From the NCBI GenBank assembly GCA_030628575.1, contig DAOVQR010000004.1:1-15108 (forward strand): a DNA stretch of 15,108 nt, read 5' to 3'. The notes below the pieces were generated by a model. That model searched no databases. It saw nothing but the letters and a program-made list of their open reading frames with translations, and was not told the origin of the DNA. This document shows positions 1-6,795 of the stretch, one piece after another. Position 1 is the first letter of the stretch. Each line of letters opens with the position of its first letter. The position numbers were made by a program, and so were the translations under genes. Source of the stretch: a bacterium. GTDB taxonomy: Bacteria; Patescibacteriota; UBA1384; JAMDBS01; DAOVQR01.

Positions 1-166
1 TCATTTCAATTTCATCGTAGCCATAAATGCTTATGAGCTCACTTTTAACTTTCTCGGCTAAATCAGGATTTTCTTTTAGCCAATCTTGAAATGATTTTTC
101 TAGTTCGGCAATAATGATTTTTGGTTCTTTTTCGGGCGAAGCCCCACCCATTTTTTCAATACTCAT
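1..166 (-). CDS. Partial hypothetical protein, N-terminus only
   Basis: An open frame begins at ATG 166-164 and runs off the left edge without a stop (55 codons visible). The visible protein starts MSIEKMGGASPEKEPK and continues with an acidic, probably helical segment (AELEKSFQDWLKENPDLAEKV). I do not recognise the family. No clear Shine-Dalgarno sequence precedes the ATG; a second in-frame ATG lies at 151-149. The GGASPE portion is encoded by a GC-rich hairpin (GGGC, TTC, GCCC) that stands out from the AT-rich surroundings and may be repeat-derived. The reading frame and amino-acid composition look like a real gene, but function cannot be assigned. Confidence 0.55.
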   Translation of the reverse strand, partial: MSIEKMGGASPEKEPKIIIAELEKSFQDWLKENPDLAEKVKSELISIYGYDEIEM

Positions 167-393
167 AATTTTATAAGTTAAATTATTAAACGACTAAATT
201 ATATCACAAGCTATGTTCGACCTGAAATAAATTGCCAAAAAATTCTAAAAAATAATAAAGAAATTTCTGACTATTTCACATAACTCGTTTCTATACGAAC
301 TATTTGCAAATTATCGACCTATGTTTGCATTTTTTAGCTATATTTATTATAACACTAGTAAATATTTGTGCAATCAGGTAAAATATTACTGAT

Positions 394-993
394 ATGAAGC
401 CAAATGTTAGAATACAACCAAAAGATAAAAATGAAAAAGATGCCTGTGAGGATATTATTAATCAAGCGATAAAAAATAGTATCAAATCAAGGCGTCAACT
501 TTTATTATTGCAAAAAGATGCTTGTGAGAAATATAAAATTAATTTTGTCACACATCCCATGTTATTGAACACGTATAGACGACTAATAAAGGAAAAACGA
601 ATTAAAACGAATAATACTCTGTTTGAGATTTTAAGAAAAAGAAGAATAAGAACTTCTTCGGGAATTGCGGCGGTGGCAGTTTTAACCAAACCCTACCCTT
701 GTCCGGGAAAATGCATTTATTGTCCTTCGCAAAAAAATGTGCCAAAAAGTTATATTGATAATGAACCAGCGGTTATGAGAGCGATTTTGGCTGATTATGA
801 TCCTGTCAAACAAATTAATATTCGTTTGCGAGGACTAGAGTTGGCTGGCAATCCGGCTGATAAGATTGAATTAATTGTAATGGGAGGAACTTGGTCGTAC
901 TTACCTACTATTTACCAGCTTAAATTTATTATTGGCTGTTTTGCAGCTTGTAATCAATATAGTAACAAGCGACAAGTAACAAGCAACAAGTAA
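394..993 (+). CDS. elp3: Elp3-type tRNA U34 modification enzyme, N-terminal fragment (gene split by an in-frame stop)
   Basis: This is the radical SAM half of an Elp3 family enzyme, which uses S-adenosylmethionine and acetyl-CoA to start cm5U-type modification of tRNA wobble uridine. The iron-sulfur motif CPGKCIYC (C103, C107, C110) is intact. It is followed by the typical IELIVMGGTWSYLP stretch. The frame stops at TAA 991-993, inside a run of 7-nt repeats (961-995). After this stop the same frame stays open to 2106 and gives the rest of Elp3, so the full gene is 394-2106, about 570 codons with one stop. The break lies in the variable linker between the GGTW region and the LTLETRPD region. 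No good Shine-Dalgarno site precedes ATG 394. Candidates are a pseudogene, a strain-level repeat variant, readthrough, or an assembly error. Confidence 0.85.
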   Translation: MKPNVRIQPKDKNEKDACEDIINQAIKNSIKSRRQLLLLQKDACEKYKINFVTHPMLLNTYRRLIKEKRIKTNNTLFEILRKRRIRTSSGIAAVAVLTKPYPCPGKCIYCPSQKNVPKSYIDNEPAVMRAILADYDPVKQINIRLRGLELAGNPADKIELIVMGGTWSYLPTIYQLKFIIGCFAACNQYSNKRQVTSNK

Positions 994-995
994 AA
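961..995 (+). repeat. Heptanucleotide array (AGYRACA) inside elp3
   Basis: Successive 7-mers read AGTAACA, AGCGACA, AGTAACA, AGCAACA and a degenerate AGTAAAA. In the elp3 frame, units 2 and 5 share a phase: unit 2 is read AAG-CGA and stays open, while unit 5 is read AAG-TAA and stops translation. The same heptamer family forms a 12-unit array at 11787-11870. Confidence 0.9.
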
Positions 996-1149
996 AATTC
1001 AAACGATAAAAGATTTAAATTTAAATAAAAGAACAATAAAAGAACTCAGAGAAATTTTAAAAAAAGAGCAGAAAAAGAACGAGCGTACAAAGTATAGAAT
1101 TATTGGCTTAACGTTAGAAACACGGCCGGATTTTATTGATGAAAAAGAA

Positions 1150-2106
1150 TTGAAATTTTTCCGTGAATTAGGATGCACGCGGGTAGAAATTGGTGTTCAG
1201 TCAACCTACGACCGTGTTTTAGATAAAAATAATCGTGGTCATCATATATTAGAAACAATAAGAGCAACAAAACTTTTGAAAGACGCCGGATTTAAGATTT
1301 GTTATCATATGATGCCTAATTTATATGGGTCAACTTATAAAAATGATGTAGAAATGTTTAAAGAATTGTTTTCAAATCCTGATTTTCAGCCAGATATGAT
1401 TAAAATCTATCCATGTGTGGTAACTAAATACGCTAAATTAACCAAATTATATTATCAAGGAAAATATATTCCTTATACCGATAAACAACTGACAAAATTG
1501 CTAATTGAAATTAAAAAAAAATTACCAGAATATGTTAGAGTGCAAAGATGTATTCGCGATATTCCCAAACAGAATATTATTGGTGGTTCAACAATTTCCA
1601 ATTTACGTCAAATTATTCATCAAAAGATGTATAAAAAATACGGACGTAATTTGTGTAAATGTATTCGTTGTCGTGAAATTAGGGAAGATAAAAAATTACC
1701 AGTAAAATTGAAACGAATTGATTATGATGCCTCAGATGGTAAAGAGATATTCTTGCAATACGTGGATAAAAATAATCGGATATATGCCCTTTTACGCTTG
1801 AGAATTCCATCTTGGATAATTCAGCGTAAGTCTGCGGATAGGTCAGCGTTAGTCAGCGATCGCAACGCGATCATTCGTGAGGTGCATACTTATGGACAAA
1901 TGATCCCACCCTACGCTAAAGCTACGGGTGGCAAGCCAGTTCAGCATAAAGGTCTAGGACGTAAATTAATTAAACAAGTAGAAGTGATTGTTAAAAAAGA
2001 ATTTGATCTTTCAAAAATCGCAGTTATCTCCGGCATCGGAGTCCGCAATTATTATCGAAAATTAGGGTATAGATTAAACAAATTGTATATGATTAAATAT
2101 TTGTAG
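1150..2106 (+). CDS. elp3: Elp3-type enzyme, C-terminal fragment (rest of radical SAM domain, zinc Cys cluster, GNAT acetyltransferase)
   Basis: This continues the 394-993 frame; it is open from 994, and homology to Elp3 resumes before the nominal TTG at 1150 (GLTLETRPDF is encoded at about 1108-1137). There is no in-frame ATG or Shine-Dalgarno site near 1150, so independent initiation is doubtful. It carries the conserved VEIGVQSTYD block, a CKCIRCRE cysteine cluster, and a C-terminal GNAT domain with the acetyl-CoA loop QHKGLG and the Elp3 signature VISGIGVRNYYRKLGY. Two stretches look inserted: RKSADRSALVSDRNA (DNA 1823-1872, a tandem repeat plus hairpin) and PPYAKATGGKP (DNA 1905-1937, a 33-nt dispersed element). 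Its end overlaps the convergent gene at 2093 by 14 bp. Apart from the upstream stop, the catalytic and binding motifs are preserved, which argues against long-standing decay. Confidence 0.8.
   Translation: MKFFRELGCTRVEIGVQSTYDRVLDKNNRGHHILETIRATKLLKDAGFKICYHMMPNLYGSTYKNDVEMFKELFSNPDFQPDMIKIYPCVVTKYAKLTKLYYQGKYIPYTDKQLTKLLIEIKKKLPEYVRVQRCIRDIPKQNIIGGSTISNLRQIIHQKMYKKYGRNLCKCIRCREIREDKKLPVKLKRIDYDASDGKEIFLQYVDKNNRIYALLRLRIPSWIIQRKSADRSALVSDRNAIIREVHTYGQMIPPYAKATGGKPVQHKGLGRKLIKQVEVIVKKEFDLSKIAVISGIGVRNYYRKLGYRLNKLYMIKYL
1823..1872 (+). repeat. GC-rich tandem decamer and hairpin inside elp3
   Basis: Units AGCGTAAGTC, TGCGGATAGGTC, AGCGTTAGTC and AGCGATCGC follow one another at 10-12 nt. The last unit runs into a perfect hairpin, GATCGC-AAC-GCGATC (1858-1872). 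The block is much richer in GC than its surroundings and encodes residues not typical of Elp3. Confidence 0.6.
1905..1937 (+). repeat. 33-nt dispersed palindromic element, copy in elp3
   Basis: This copy starts CCCACCCTACG and ends GGCAAGCC. The arms CCACCC and GGGTGG can pair, with an inner GCT-AA-AGC stem. It matches the minus strand of 8820-8852 (inside the pseudouridine synthase gene) at 27 of 33 positions. It is read here as P-P-Y-A-K-A-T-G-G-K-P, a different frame from the other copy. Confidence 0.8.
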
Positions 2107-2728
2107 ATTTTTGTTGTTGATTTAAAAATGGCAAATTAGCAATTAAACTAGTAATACTATAAATATTTAACATAATTAAGAAGATATTTAAATTAGTTTG
2201 ATTGTAATATATTATTAATATAAATAAACTTATTACTACTATTATAATATGCAGTAATTTGGCATTATTGGGATTATAAACTGCCAAACCATTATCCGTA
2301 CCTCGCAAATATGCCATTGTAAAAATTGCTTTAGCCAAATTAATAGCTATAAAAATTTGAGTGATAATTATATTATAGTCAAATTTAAATTCTTGAAAAT
2401 AATTCAACATAAAATATCCAACTATTAAGCTAAAAATACTGACCACAAAAGCACAAGATATGGCGATTAATCTTTGAATTTTTTTGCTAGTTTGTATTTT
2501 AATATTTAAAGCATAGTAAGAACCAACTCCTAAACAAACGAAATATAAAATACATAGTACTAATATCTTTGTACCACTAGTGCCAAGAGAAAACAAACTA
2601 AATAAAATACTACGAAATTGATCAGAAATAAGAAGGTAAGTAGATATTAATAAAAATAAGATTAATGAATCAATTTCGCTGTATTTTGGCAGATATCTGC
2701 CAATTTTTTCTAGAAGATTATTATTCAT
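2093..2728 (-). CDS. Hypothetical integral membrane protein (about six helices)
   Basis: This 211-residue protein is dominated by hydrophobic segments: about residues 20-40 (SLILFLLISTYLLI), 50-75 (GTKILVLCILYFVCLGVG), 85-110 (RLIAISCAFVVSIFSLIVG), 118-140 (NIIITQIFIAINLAKAIF), 155-175 (HIIIVVISLFILIIYY) and 178-200. Short charged loops separate them. I recognise no catalytic motif and no family. It starts at ATG 2728 with only a weak GGA upstream, and an AT-rich region (2765-2790) could hold the promoter. Its 3' end overlaps the convergent end of elp3 by 14 bp. It follows the restriction-modification operon on the same strand after a gap of 164 bp, which is too wide to assume co-transcription. 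Confidence 0.7.
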   Translation of the reverse strand: MNNNLLEKIGRYLPKYSEIDSLILFLLISTYLLISDQFRSILFSLFSLGTSGTKILVLCILYFVCLGVGSYYALNIKIQTSKKIQRLIAISCAFVVSIFSLIVGYFMLNYFQEFKFDYNIIITQIFIAINLAKAIFTMAYLRGTDNGLAVYNPNNAKLLHIIIVVISLFILIIYYNQTNLNIFLIMLNIYSITSLIANLPFLNQQQKSTNI

Positions 2729-2892
2729 TTGATGCTTGTTCCATAAAGGTATATTAACTAATATTTATTTATATTATATATAACATTTTTTCTTCGACTT
2801 GAATGAAATCCGGTGGAGAAGTTCTTATAGTTCTCGATAAACTTGAACAATATTAGTGTAAATTAAATATAATAAGCGTAATAGCATTCTTA

Positions 2893-3195
2893 TTAGTATT
2901 TGTAAATTTGCAAACGAGGGGTTTTGTAGAATTTTTGTAATTCAACAAATTTATCACAATAGATTTTAATTTTTTCATTATTTAAATTTGATTCCTGTTT
3001 TAATTTTTTTTCCAACCATTGATAACCCTTTTGTTTTCGGCTATAACGGCAAATGCATTTTACAAAACTATAAAAACGATTCATATCGCAAGGATGAAAT
3101 GATTCAGGATAATTATTTATCCAGTCCCGGAGGGATTGTTTTATAGGATATTTGTTATGTTTAATAGTATAATTTCTTGAAAGATTCTTACTCAT
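2893..3195 (-). CDS. Small basic protein, last gene of the restriction-modification operon
   Basis: This 100-residue, strongly basic protein has many Lys, Arg, Tyr and Asn residues and a central HPCDMNRFYSFVKCICRY stretch with three cysteines. I see no membrane segment or known motif and cannot name a family. Its ATG overlaps the TGA of hsdS in an ATGA at 3192-3195, so it is translationally coupled to the specificity subunit and very likely belongs to the same functional unit. The charge would suit nucleic-acid binding, but that is inference only. Possible roles include an accessory or control factor for the methylase-nuclease, or a capping partner for HsdS. Confidence 0.7.
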   Translation of the reverse strand: MSKNLSRNYTIKHNKYPIKQSLRDWINNYPESFHPCDMNRFYSFVKCICRYSRKQKGYQWLEKKLKQESNLNNEKIKIYCDKFVELQKFYKTPRLQIYKY

Positions 3196-4529
3196 TTATC
3201 CTCTTTCTCAATTATTTCTTCAACCTTCTTTTTAGCTTGTTCAAGAAGTTGTTTAGATTTTTGACGTGATGTATGAGATTTGCGAACAAGTTCGGCGATT
3301 GTTTGTTGGGTGGATTTTGGAAGTATTGGGATTAAAATATTTTTGATAGATTCTTGAGGAACAGCAGTTAAAATTGTCCCTGCACATCTTTGTTTCAGCT
3401 GAAATTGTAAAACAATACTTTTTGCTAAAATCAATAAAACCTCTGGCAATATTTTTTTACTTCTAAATTGAAAAAAACCAGTAGAAGCTAAATAATTTTC
3501 TTGATTTTTATTTACTAAAGCTACTTTTTTTAAAGAACCTTCTACACTTGAAACTATCACATCATTTTCTTTTAATAGTCGCTTTGCCCTACTTGGTGCA
3601 TTTTTACCCAATACTTTGGTAAAATCTTCGATAGTTCCGATTGACTGATTTATATTAGAAAGTTCCACGTATTTAAATTTTTCTTCACTTTTTGTTTTTG
3701 GATTAAATTTTGCCTCAACGTTTTCAATAATATTTTCCAATTTCTCATATTTTTGTTTTTTAATTTTCCCAATTAATTTTTCATATTTCTTCTGAAAATA
3801 TTCGGCATCTATACGATTGGCAGATTTAACATCTGAAAGATTTACAATATTAACTTTTGATTTATCTGTTTCAAAATTTTTCAGTTTTAATCTATCTAAA
3901 AGTAAATTTTCCGCTTGTTGATAGAATTTTTTGGAGTTCAGTAATTCTTTCATAGAAAATTTAATCAATTTAACAATTTTTTTTCTGAATTCATTATCGC
4001 CTAAATATATTTTTATATTTAAAATATCTTCAATGGTTATTGCTGGATACATCGTAGCAGTTGTTTGTCTATCCAAAAGTTTAATTATTGGTTTTGATTT
4101 TAAATAAGCAAATAAATATTCTGGTTCAGTTTTTTTCGATTTCAGAACTGCAAAACCAGAAGAACAAACTAAATAAGAGTTTTTTTCTGTAATTAAACTA
4201 ATAGCGTTTCTAATAGGTCTAACAGTTGAAATAATAATATCGTCTTTATTAATTGTCCATTGTGCGCGATCTGGAGCTTCAGACCCAATAATATTTGATT
4301 TATTATATTCTCCCGTTGATAAATTTATTTCAGAAATTTCTATATAATCAAAATACTCATCTTTTTTTGGATTAAATTTTCTTTTAGAATTGATAGCAAC
4401 TTGTTTGATAGGGATAGCTTTCAGTTTATCGAGATTATTTATCAAACTCAAATACTCTGGTTGGTAAAATTTAGCATCCAGTCGCAAAGCTCCTTCGAGT
4501 TGTGATTTTTTGATAATTGAATATGTCAT
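3192..4529 (-). CDS. hsdS: Type I-like restriction-modification specificity subunit HsdS
   Basis: HsdS sets the DNA target of its partner methylase and nuclease. This 445-residue protein has two similar halves. RLDAKFYQPEY (about 16-26) mirrors RIDAEYFQKKY (about 239-249); FDYIEISEIN (60-69) mirrors FKYVELSNIN (285-294); and APDRAQ (85-90) mirrors APSRAK (311-316). Each half is a target-recognition domain followed by a helical spacer; the last helix (about 405-445) is Lys/Glu-rich. Such duplication is usual for HsdS, and the closeness of the halves suggests related half-sites. The ATG overlaps the upstream TGA (ATGA at 4526-4529) and the TGA overlaps the next ATG (3192-3195), so it is embedded in the operon. 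Confidence 0.92.
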   Translation of the reverse strand: MTYSIIKKSQLEGALRLDAKFYQPEYLSLINNLDKLKAIPIKQVAINSKRKFNPKKDEYFDYIEISEINLSTGEYNKSNIIGSEAPDRAQWTINKDDIIISTVRPIRNAISLITEKNSYLVCSSGFAVLKSKKTEPEYLFAYLKSKPIIKLLDRQTTATMYPAITIEDILNIKIYLGDNEFRKKIVKLIKFSMKELLNSKKFYQQAENLLLDRLKLKNFETDKSKVNIVNLSDVKSANRIDAEYFQKKYEKLIGKIKKQKYEKLENIIENVEAKFNPKTKSEEKFKYVELSNINQSIGTIEDFTKVLGKNAPSRAKRLLKENDVIVSSVEGSLKKVALVNKNQENYLASTGFFQFRSKKILPEVLLILAKSIVLQFQLKQRCAGTILTAVPQESIKNILIPILPKSTQQTIAELVRKSHTSRQKSKQLLEQAKKKVEEIIEKEDK

Positions 4530-4831
4530 CTAAAAATTGCTACCAAAACATTGGCTATTGTGGCTAAAGCTATTATCACAGTTAGCCAAATATTAACTTT
4601 ATAAAGTCTAGCGGTTTCCGAATTAAATTTATCAATGCTATCCTTAAGTTTATCTATTCTGTACTCGATTACTTTTTGTAAAGAAAATATTTTTAAGTTA
4701 AGATCAGTTATAGATGAAACCAATTTTTTAGTTGCTTTAACTCGTGCTTGATCTCTTTTAGCTGGAACATCGCTTCCCGACCCATCAATTATTTTGTCCC
4801 AACTATCTAATTTAGATGGTATTTCTACCAT
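4526..4831 (-). CDS. Small coiled-coil protein with C-terminal membrane anchor, between hsdM and hsdS
   Basis: This 101-residue protein has a soluble N-terminus (VEIPSKLDSWDKIIDG), a helical, coiled-coil-like middle (about 35-78; SSITDLNLKIFSLQKVIEYR and following) and one C-terminal hydrophobic helix (about 80-100, IWLTVIIALATIANVLVAIF). I choose ATG 4831 because GGAGG sits just upstream within the end of hsdM; an in-frame TTG at 4843 would use that GGAGG as a codon. It ends in an ATGA overlap with hsdS. No family is recognised. A tail-anchored protein between the M and S genes is unusual. Anchoring the enzyme to the membrane, or sensing from it, is the natural hypothesis but is inferred from topology alone. 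Confidence 0.75.
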   Translation of the reverse strand: MVEIPSKLDSWDKIIDGSGSDVPAKRDQARVKATKKLVSSITDLNLKIFSLQKVIEYRIDKLKDSIDKFNSETARLYKVNIWLTVIIALATIANVLVAIFR

Positions 4832-4833
4832 TT

Positions 4834-6795
4834 TTACCTCCAAAACTCAAATTTATTTTCTTTTGCGAATTCTATAAATTTGTCTGCTATTTCGTCGAGG
4901 TCGTGGTCTACACTTTTTTTACCATTAATATTAAAAATTGGCTTTCCATTTTGATCTTTTTTAAAAACATAATCTCCGGAATTATCTTTGCCTGATTTTT
5001 GGGACACTGCCATAAAAATTGGATAATCTTTGAATGGTTTATCTTCTTTTTTACCCCATTTTTGTAAAAACAAAACTGAAGTTTTAGTACCAGTATGAGG
5101 TTTAAAAGTGTTACCATGAAGTCCAACTACTGCTAATATACGAGCTTTGTCAAATAAAAATTCTCTAACATATTGCATATTGGTATTGTTTAGTACGCCT
5201 TGTGGTAAAACTATAGCAATACGCCCGCCATGTTTTATCATATCAATTATTCTTTCAATAAATAATATATGGCGTTCAACATTATTTTTAAGCTTACCGT
5301 CTTTTTTTGCCAACTCATATTGTCTTAAAAGTCCTTGGTCTTCTCTGTTTTCACCAGCAAATGGTGGATTGGTAAGAACTAAGTCAAAATTAAGATAACG
5401 ATATGTTTTTTGATTTTCTTTGTTATCTGCCAAATTATCTAAATCAGTAAGTAGTGGACGAAGAGCGACTCTGGCATCTTCACTTTCAATTTCTTGCCAA
5501 TCACGAGCATCCAGAGAGTTTCTTTTGAATATATGATGTTTTCCATCACCAGCAATAAGCATGAGAGCTTGAGAAATGCGACGCATATTATCATCAAAAT
5601 CAATTCCAAATAAATATTTTTGAGCATAGTTTTTTTGAGCTTCGTTGTTTTTAAGATATTTTTCCCAGACATGATACATAGTATGAAGCAAAAATCCTCC
5701 TGAGCCGCAAGCAGGATCAATAATATATTCATCTTCTTTGGGGTTGAGCATTTTGACACACATTTTAATTACATGTAGCGGAGTGAAATATTGACCCTTT
5801 TTGCCTTTTGACACTTCAGTAATCAGATATTCAAAAGCATGATCAACTGCTTCCATTTCTGCTTGACCTAATTCCAAAAGCCGTATTTTTTCCATAAGTC
5901 CAGCGCAAATACTTAATCTCATTGGCGAAAGCCGAATTTTATCTGTTGGTTCAAAAATATCTGGCCATTCTTTTACGGCTTGCTTGAAAAGCTCATCATT
6001 TATTACATCATAAGTTTTTTCTGGTTCTTTATATTTTCTAAAAATTACTTCTTGATCGGTTCGTCTTTCTTTGGCTAATTTTTCGTCATAAAGTTTGGCA
6101 TAAATCATTTTAAAAATTTCTTCAAAAACATTAGTACCAGAACCAGCAAGTGCAAGTTCTTCAATCTGTTTTACAATTTCTGTAAAATCAAATTTTGGAT
6201 TAAGTTCACTCCATTTTCTTTTTATTTTGAATAAATCATCAATAGTTTGGTCAGCTTTAGGAATATCACTCAATGAATCTTCAAATTCTTTAGGATAGGG
6301 TCGATAAAGTATTACCTTCTCTCTTCCGTTTGACCAAACACCAATTTCTGAACCCTCAGCATTAAGATAGGTTTTTAATTGATCTATACCTTTTTTAACA
6401 TCTGGTTTTTTGACTTCAATAATAATGTAAGGAGTGATTTTATCTTTTTTGTAAACAATAATATCTGCGGCTTTAGCATGAATCTCTCTGCCAAAATGAA
6501 CAGATTTCTCAGTAGCAATACGGTCAAAAGGATATTTATAGTACTTGTTAAGTTTATAAAGCCAAAGTTGACGAACAACCTCTTCTGGTTTGGCAGATTG
6601 TTTTTGTATATCATAAACAAAGCGATCGGCGTTAGTTTTAAGATCTTTTATATAGAATCTATTTTTTTCTTTTTCTCGAATTTCTAAAATTTCTTCAATT
6701 TTATAATCTTTAAATTCTTCTAACCCAAATTTTAAAATTTCGTTTTTGAAAATTTGTTCAATAATTTTTTTTGTTTTTTGTGATGGTATGCTCAT
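4834..6795 (-). CDS. hsdM: Nuclease-methyltransferase fusion: HsdR_N-type PD-(D/E)XK domain plus HsdM N6-adenine methylase
   Basis: This 653-residue protein starts at ATG 6795, which overlaps the upstream TGA (ATGA 6792-6795). Residues about 65-165 match the N-terminal nuclease domain of type I R subunits: YPFDRIATEKSVHFGREIHA, then AADIIVY (D111) and IIIEVKKP (E127, K129), followed by a Gln-Leu helix. After a helical linker comes an HsdM-type methylase: GQYFTP (334-339), the SAM-binding motif PACGSGGF (361-368) and catalytic NPPF (476-479). Family knowledge: N6-adenine methylation of the HsdS-chosen target. The attached nuclease resembles two-subunit BcgI-like (type IIB/IIG) enzymes, which need no ATP-driven translocase. 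No separate HsdR is present in the window. It is otherwise like a standard HsdM, so the nuclease activity is predicted rather than certain. Confidence 0.9.
   Translation of the reverse strand: MSIPSQKTKKIIEQIFKNEILKFGLEEFKDYKIEEILEIREKEKNRFYIKDLKTNADRFVYDIQKQSAKPEEVVRQLWLYKLNKYYKYPFDRIATEKSVHFGREIHAKAADIIVYKKDKITPYIIIEVKKPDVKKGIDQLKTYLNAEGSEIGVWSNGREKVILYRPYPKEFEDSLSDIPKADQTIDDLFKIKRKWSELNPKFDFTEIVKQIEELALAGSGTNVFEEIFKMIYAKLYDEKLAKERRTDQEVIFRKYKEPEKTYDVINDELFKQAVKEWPDIFEPTDKIRLSPMRLSICAGLMEKIRLLELGQAEMEAVDHAFEYLITEVSKGKKGQYFTPLHVIKMCVKMLNPKEDEYIIDPACGSGGFLLHTMYHVWEKYLKNNEAQKNYAQKYLFGIDFDDNMRRISQALMLIAGDGKHHIFKRNSLDARDWQEIESEDARVALRPLLTDLDNLADNKENQKTYRYLNFDLVLTNPPFAGENREDQGLLRQYELAKKDGKLKNNVERHILFIERIIDMIKHGGRIAIVLPQGVLNNTNMQYVREFLFDKARILAVVGLHGNTFKPHTGTKTSVLFLQKWGKKEDKPFKDYPIFMAVSQKSGKDNSGDYVFKKDQNGKPIFNINGKKSVDHDLDEIADKFIEFAKENKFEFWR

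Noticed and set aside
1150..1152. TTG at 1150 as an independent start for the second half of elp3
   Set aside because: No Shine-Dalgarno site or promoter precedes it, and clear Elp3 homology begins upstream of it in the same frame.
394..2106. Alternative genetic code explaining the stop in elp3
   Set aside because: The stop is UAA, while known CPR recoding concerns UGA. UAA ends hsdM and UGA ends several ATGA-coupled genes, so both are normal stops here.
2741..2892. Small RNA or terminator between the membrane protein and the R-M operon
   Set aside because: Only weak inverted repeats (AATAAG/CTTATT, GAGAA/TTCTC) are present, with no T-run; chance is likely in AT-rich DNA.
5147..5398. Plus-strand open frames inside hsdM, rmuC and other genes
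   Set aside because: They are antisense shadows of genes with clear motifs, and their translations show no family features.
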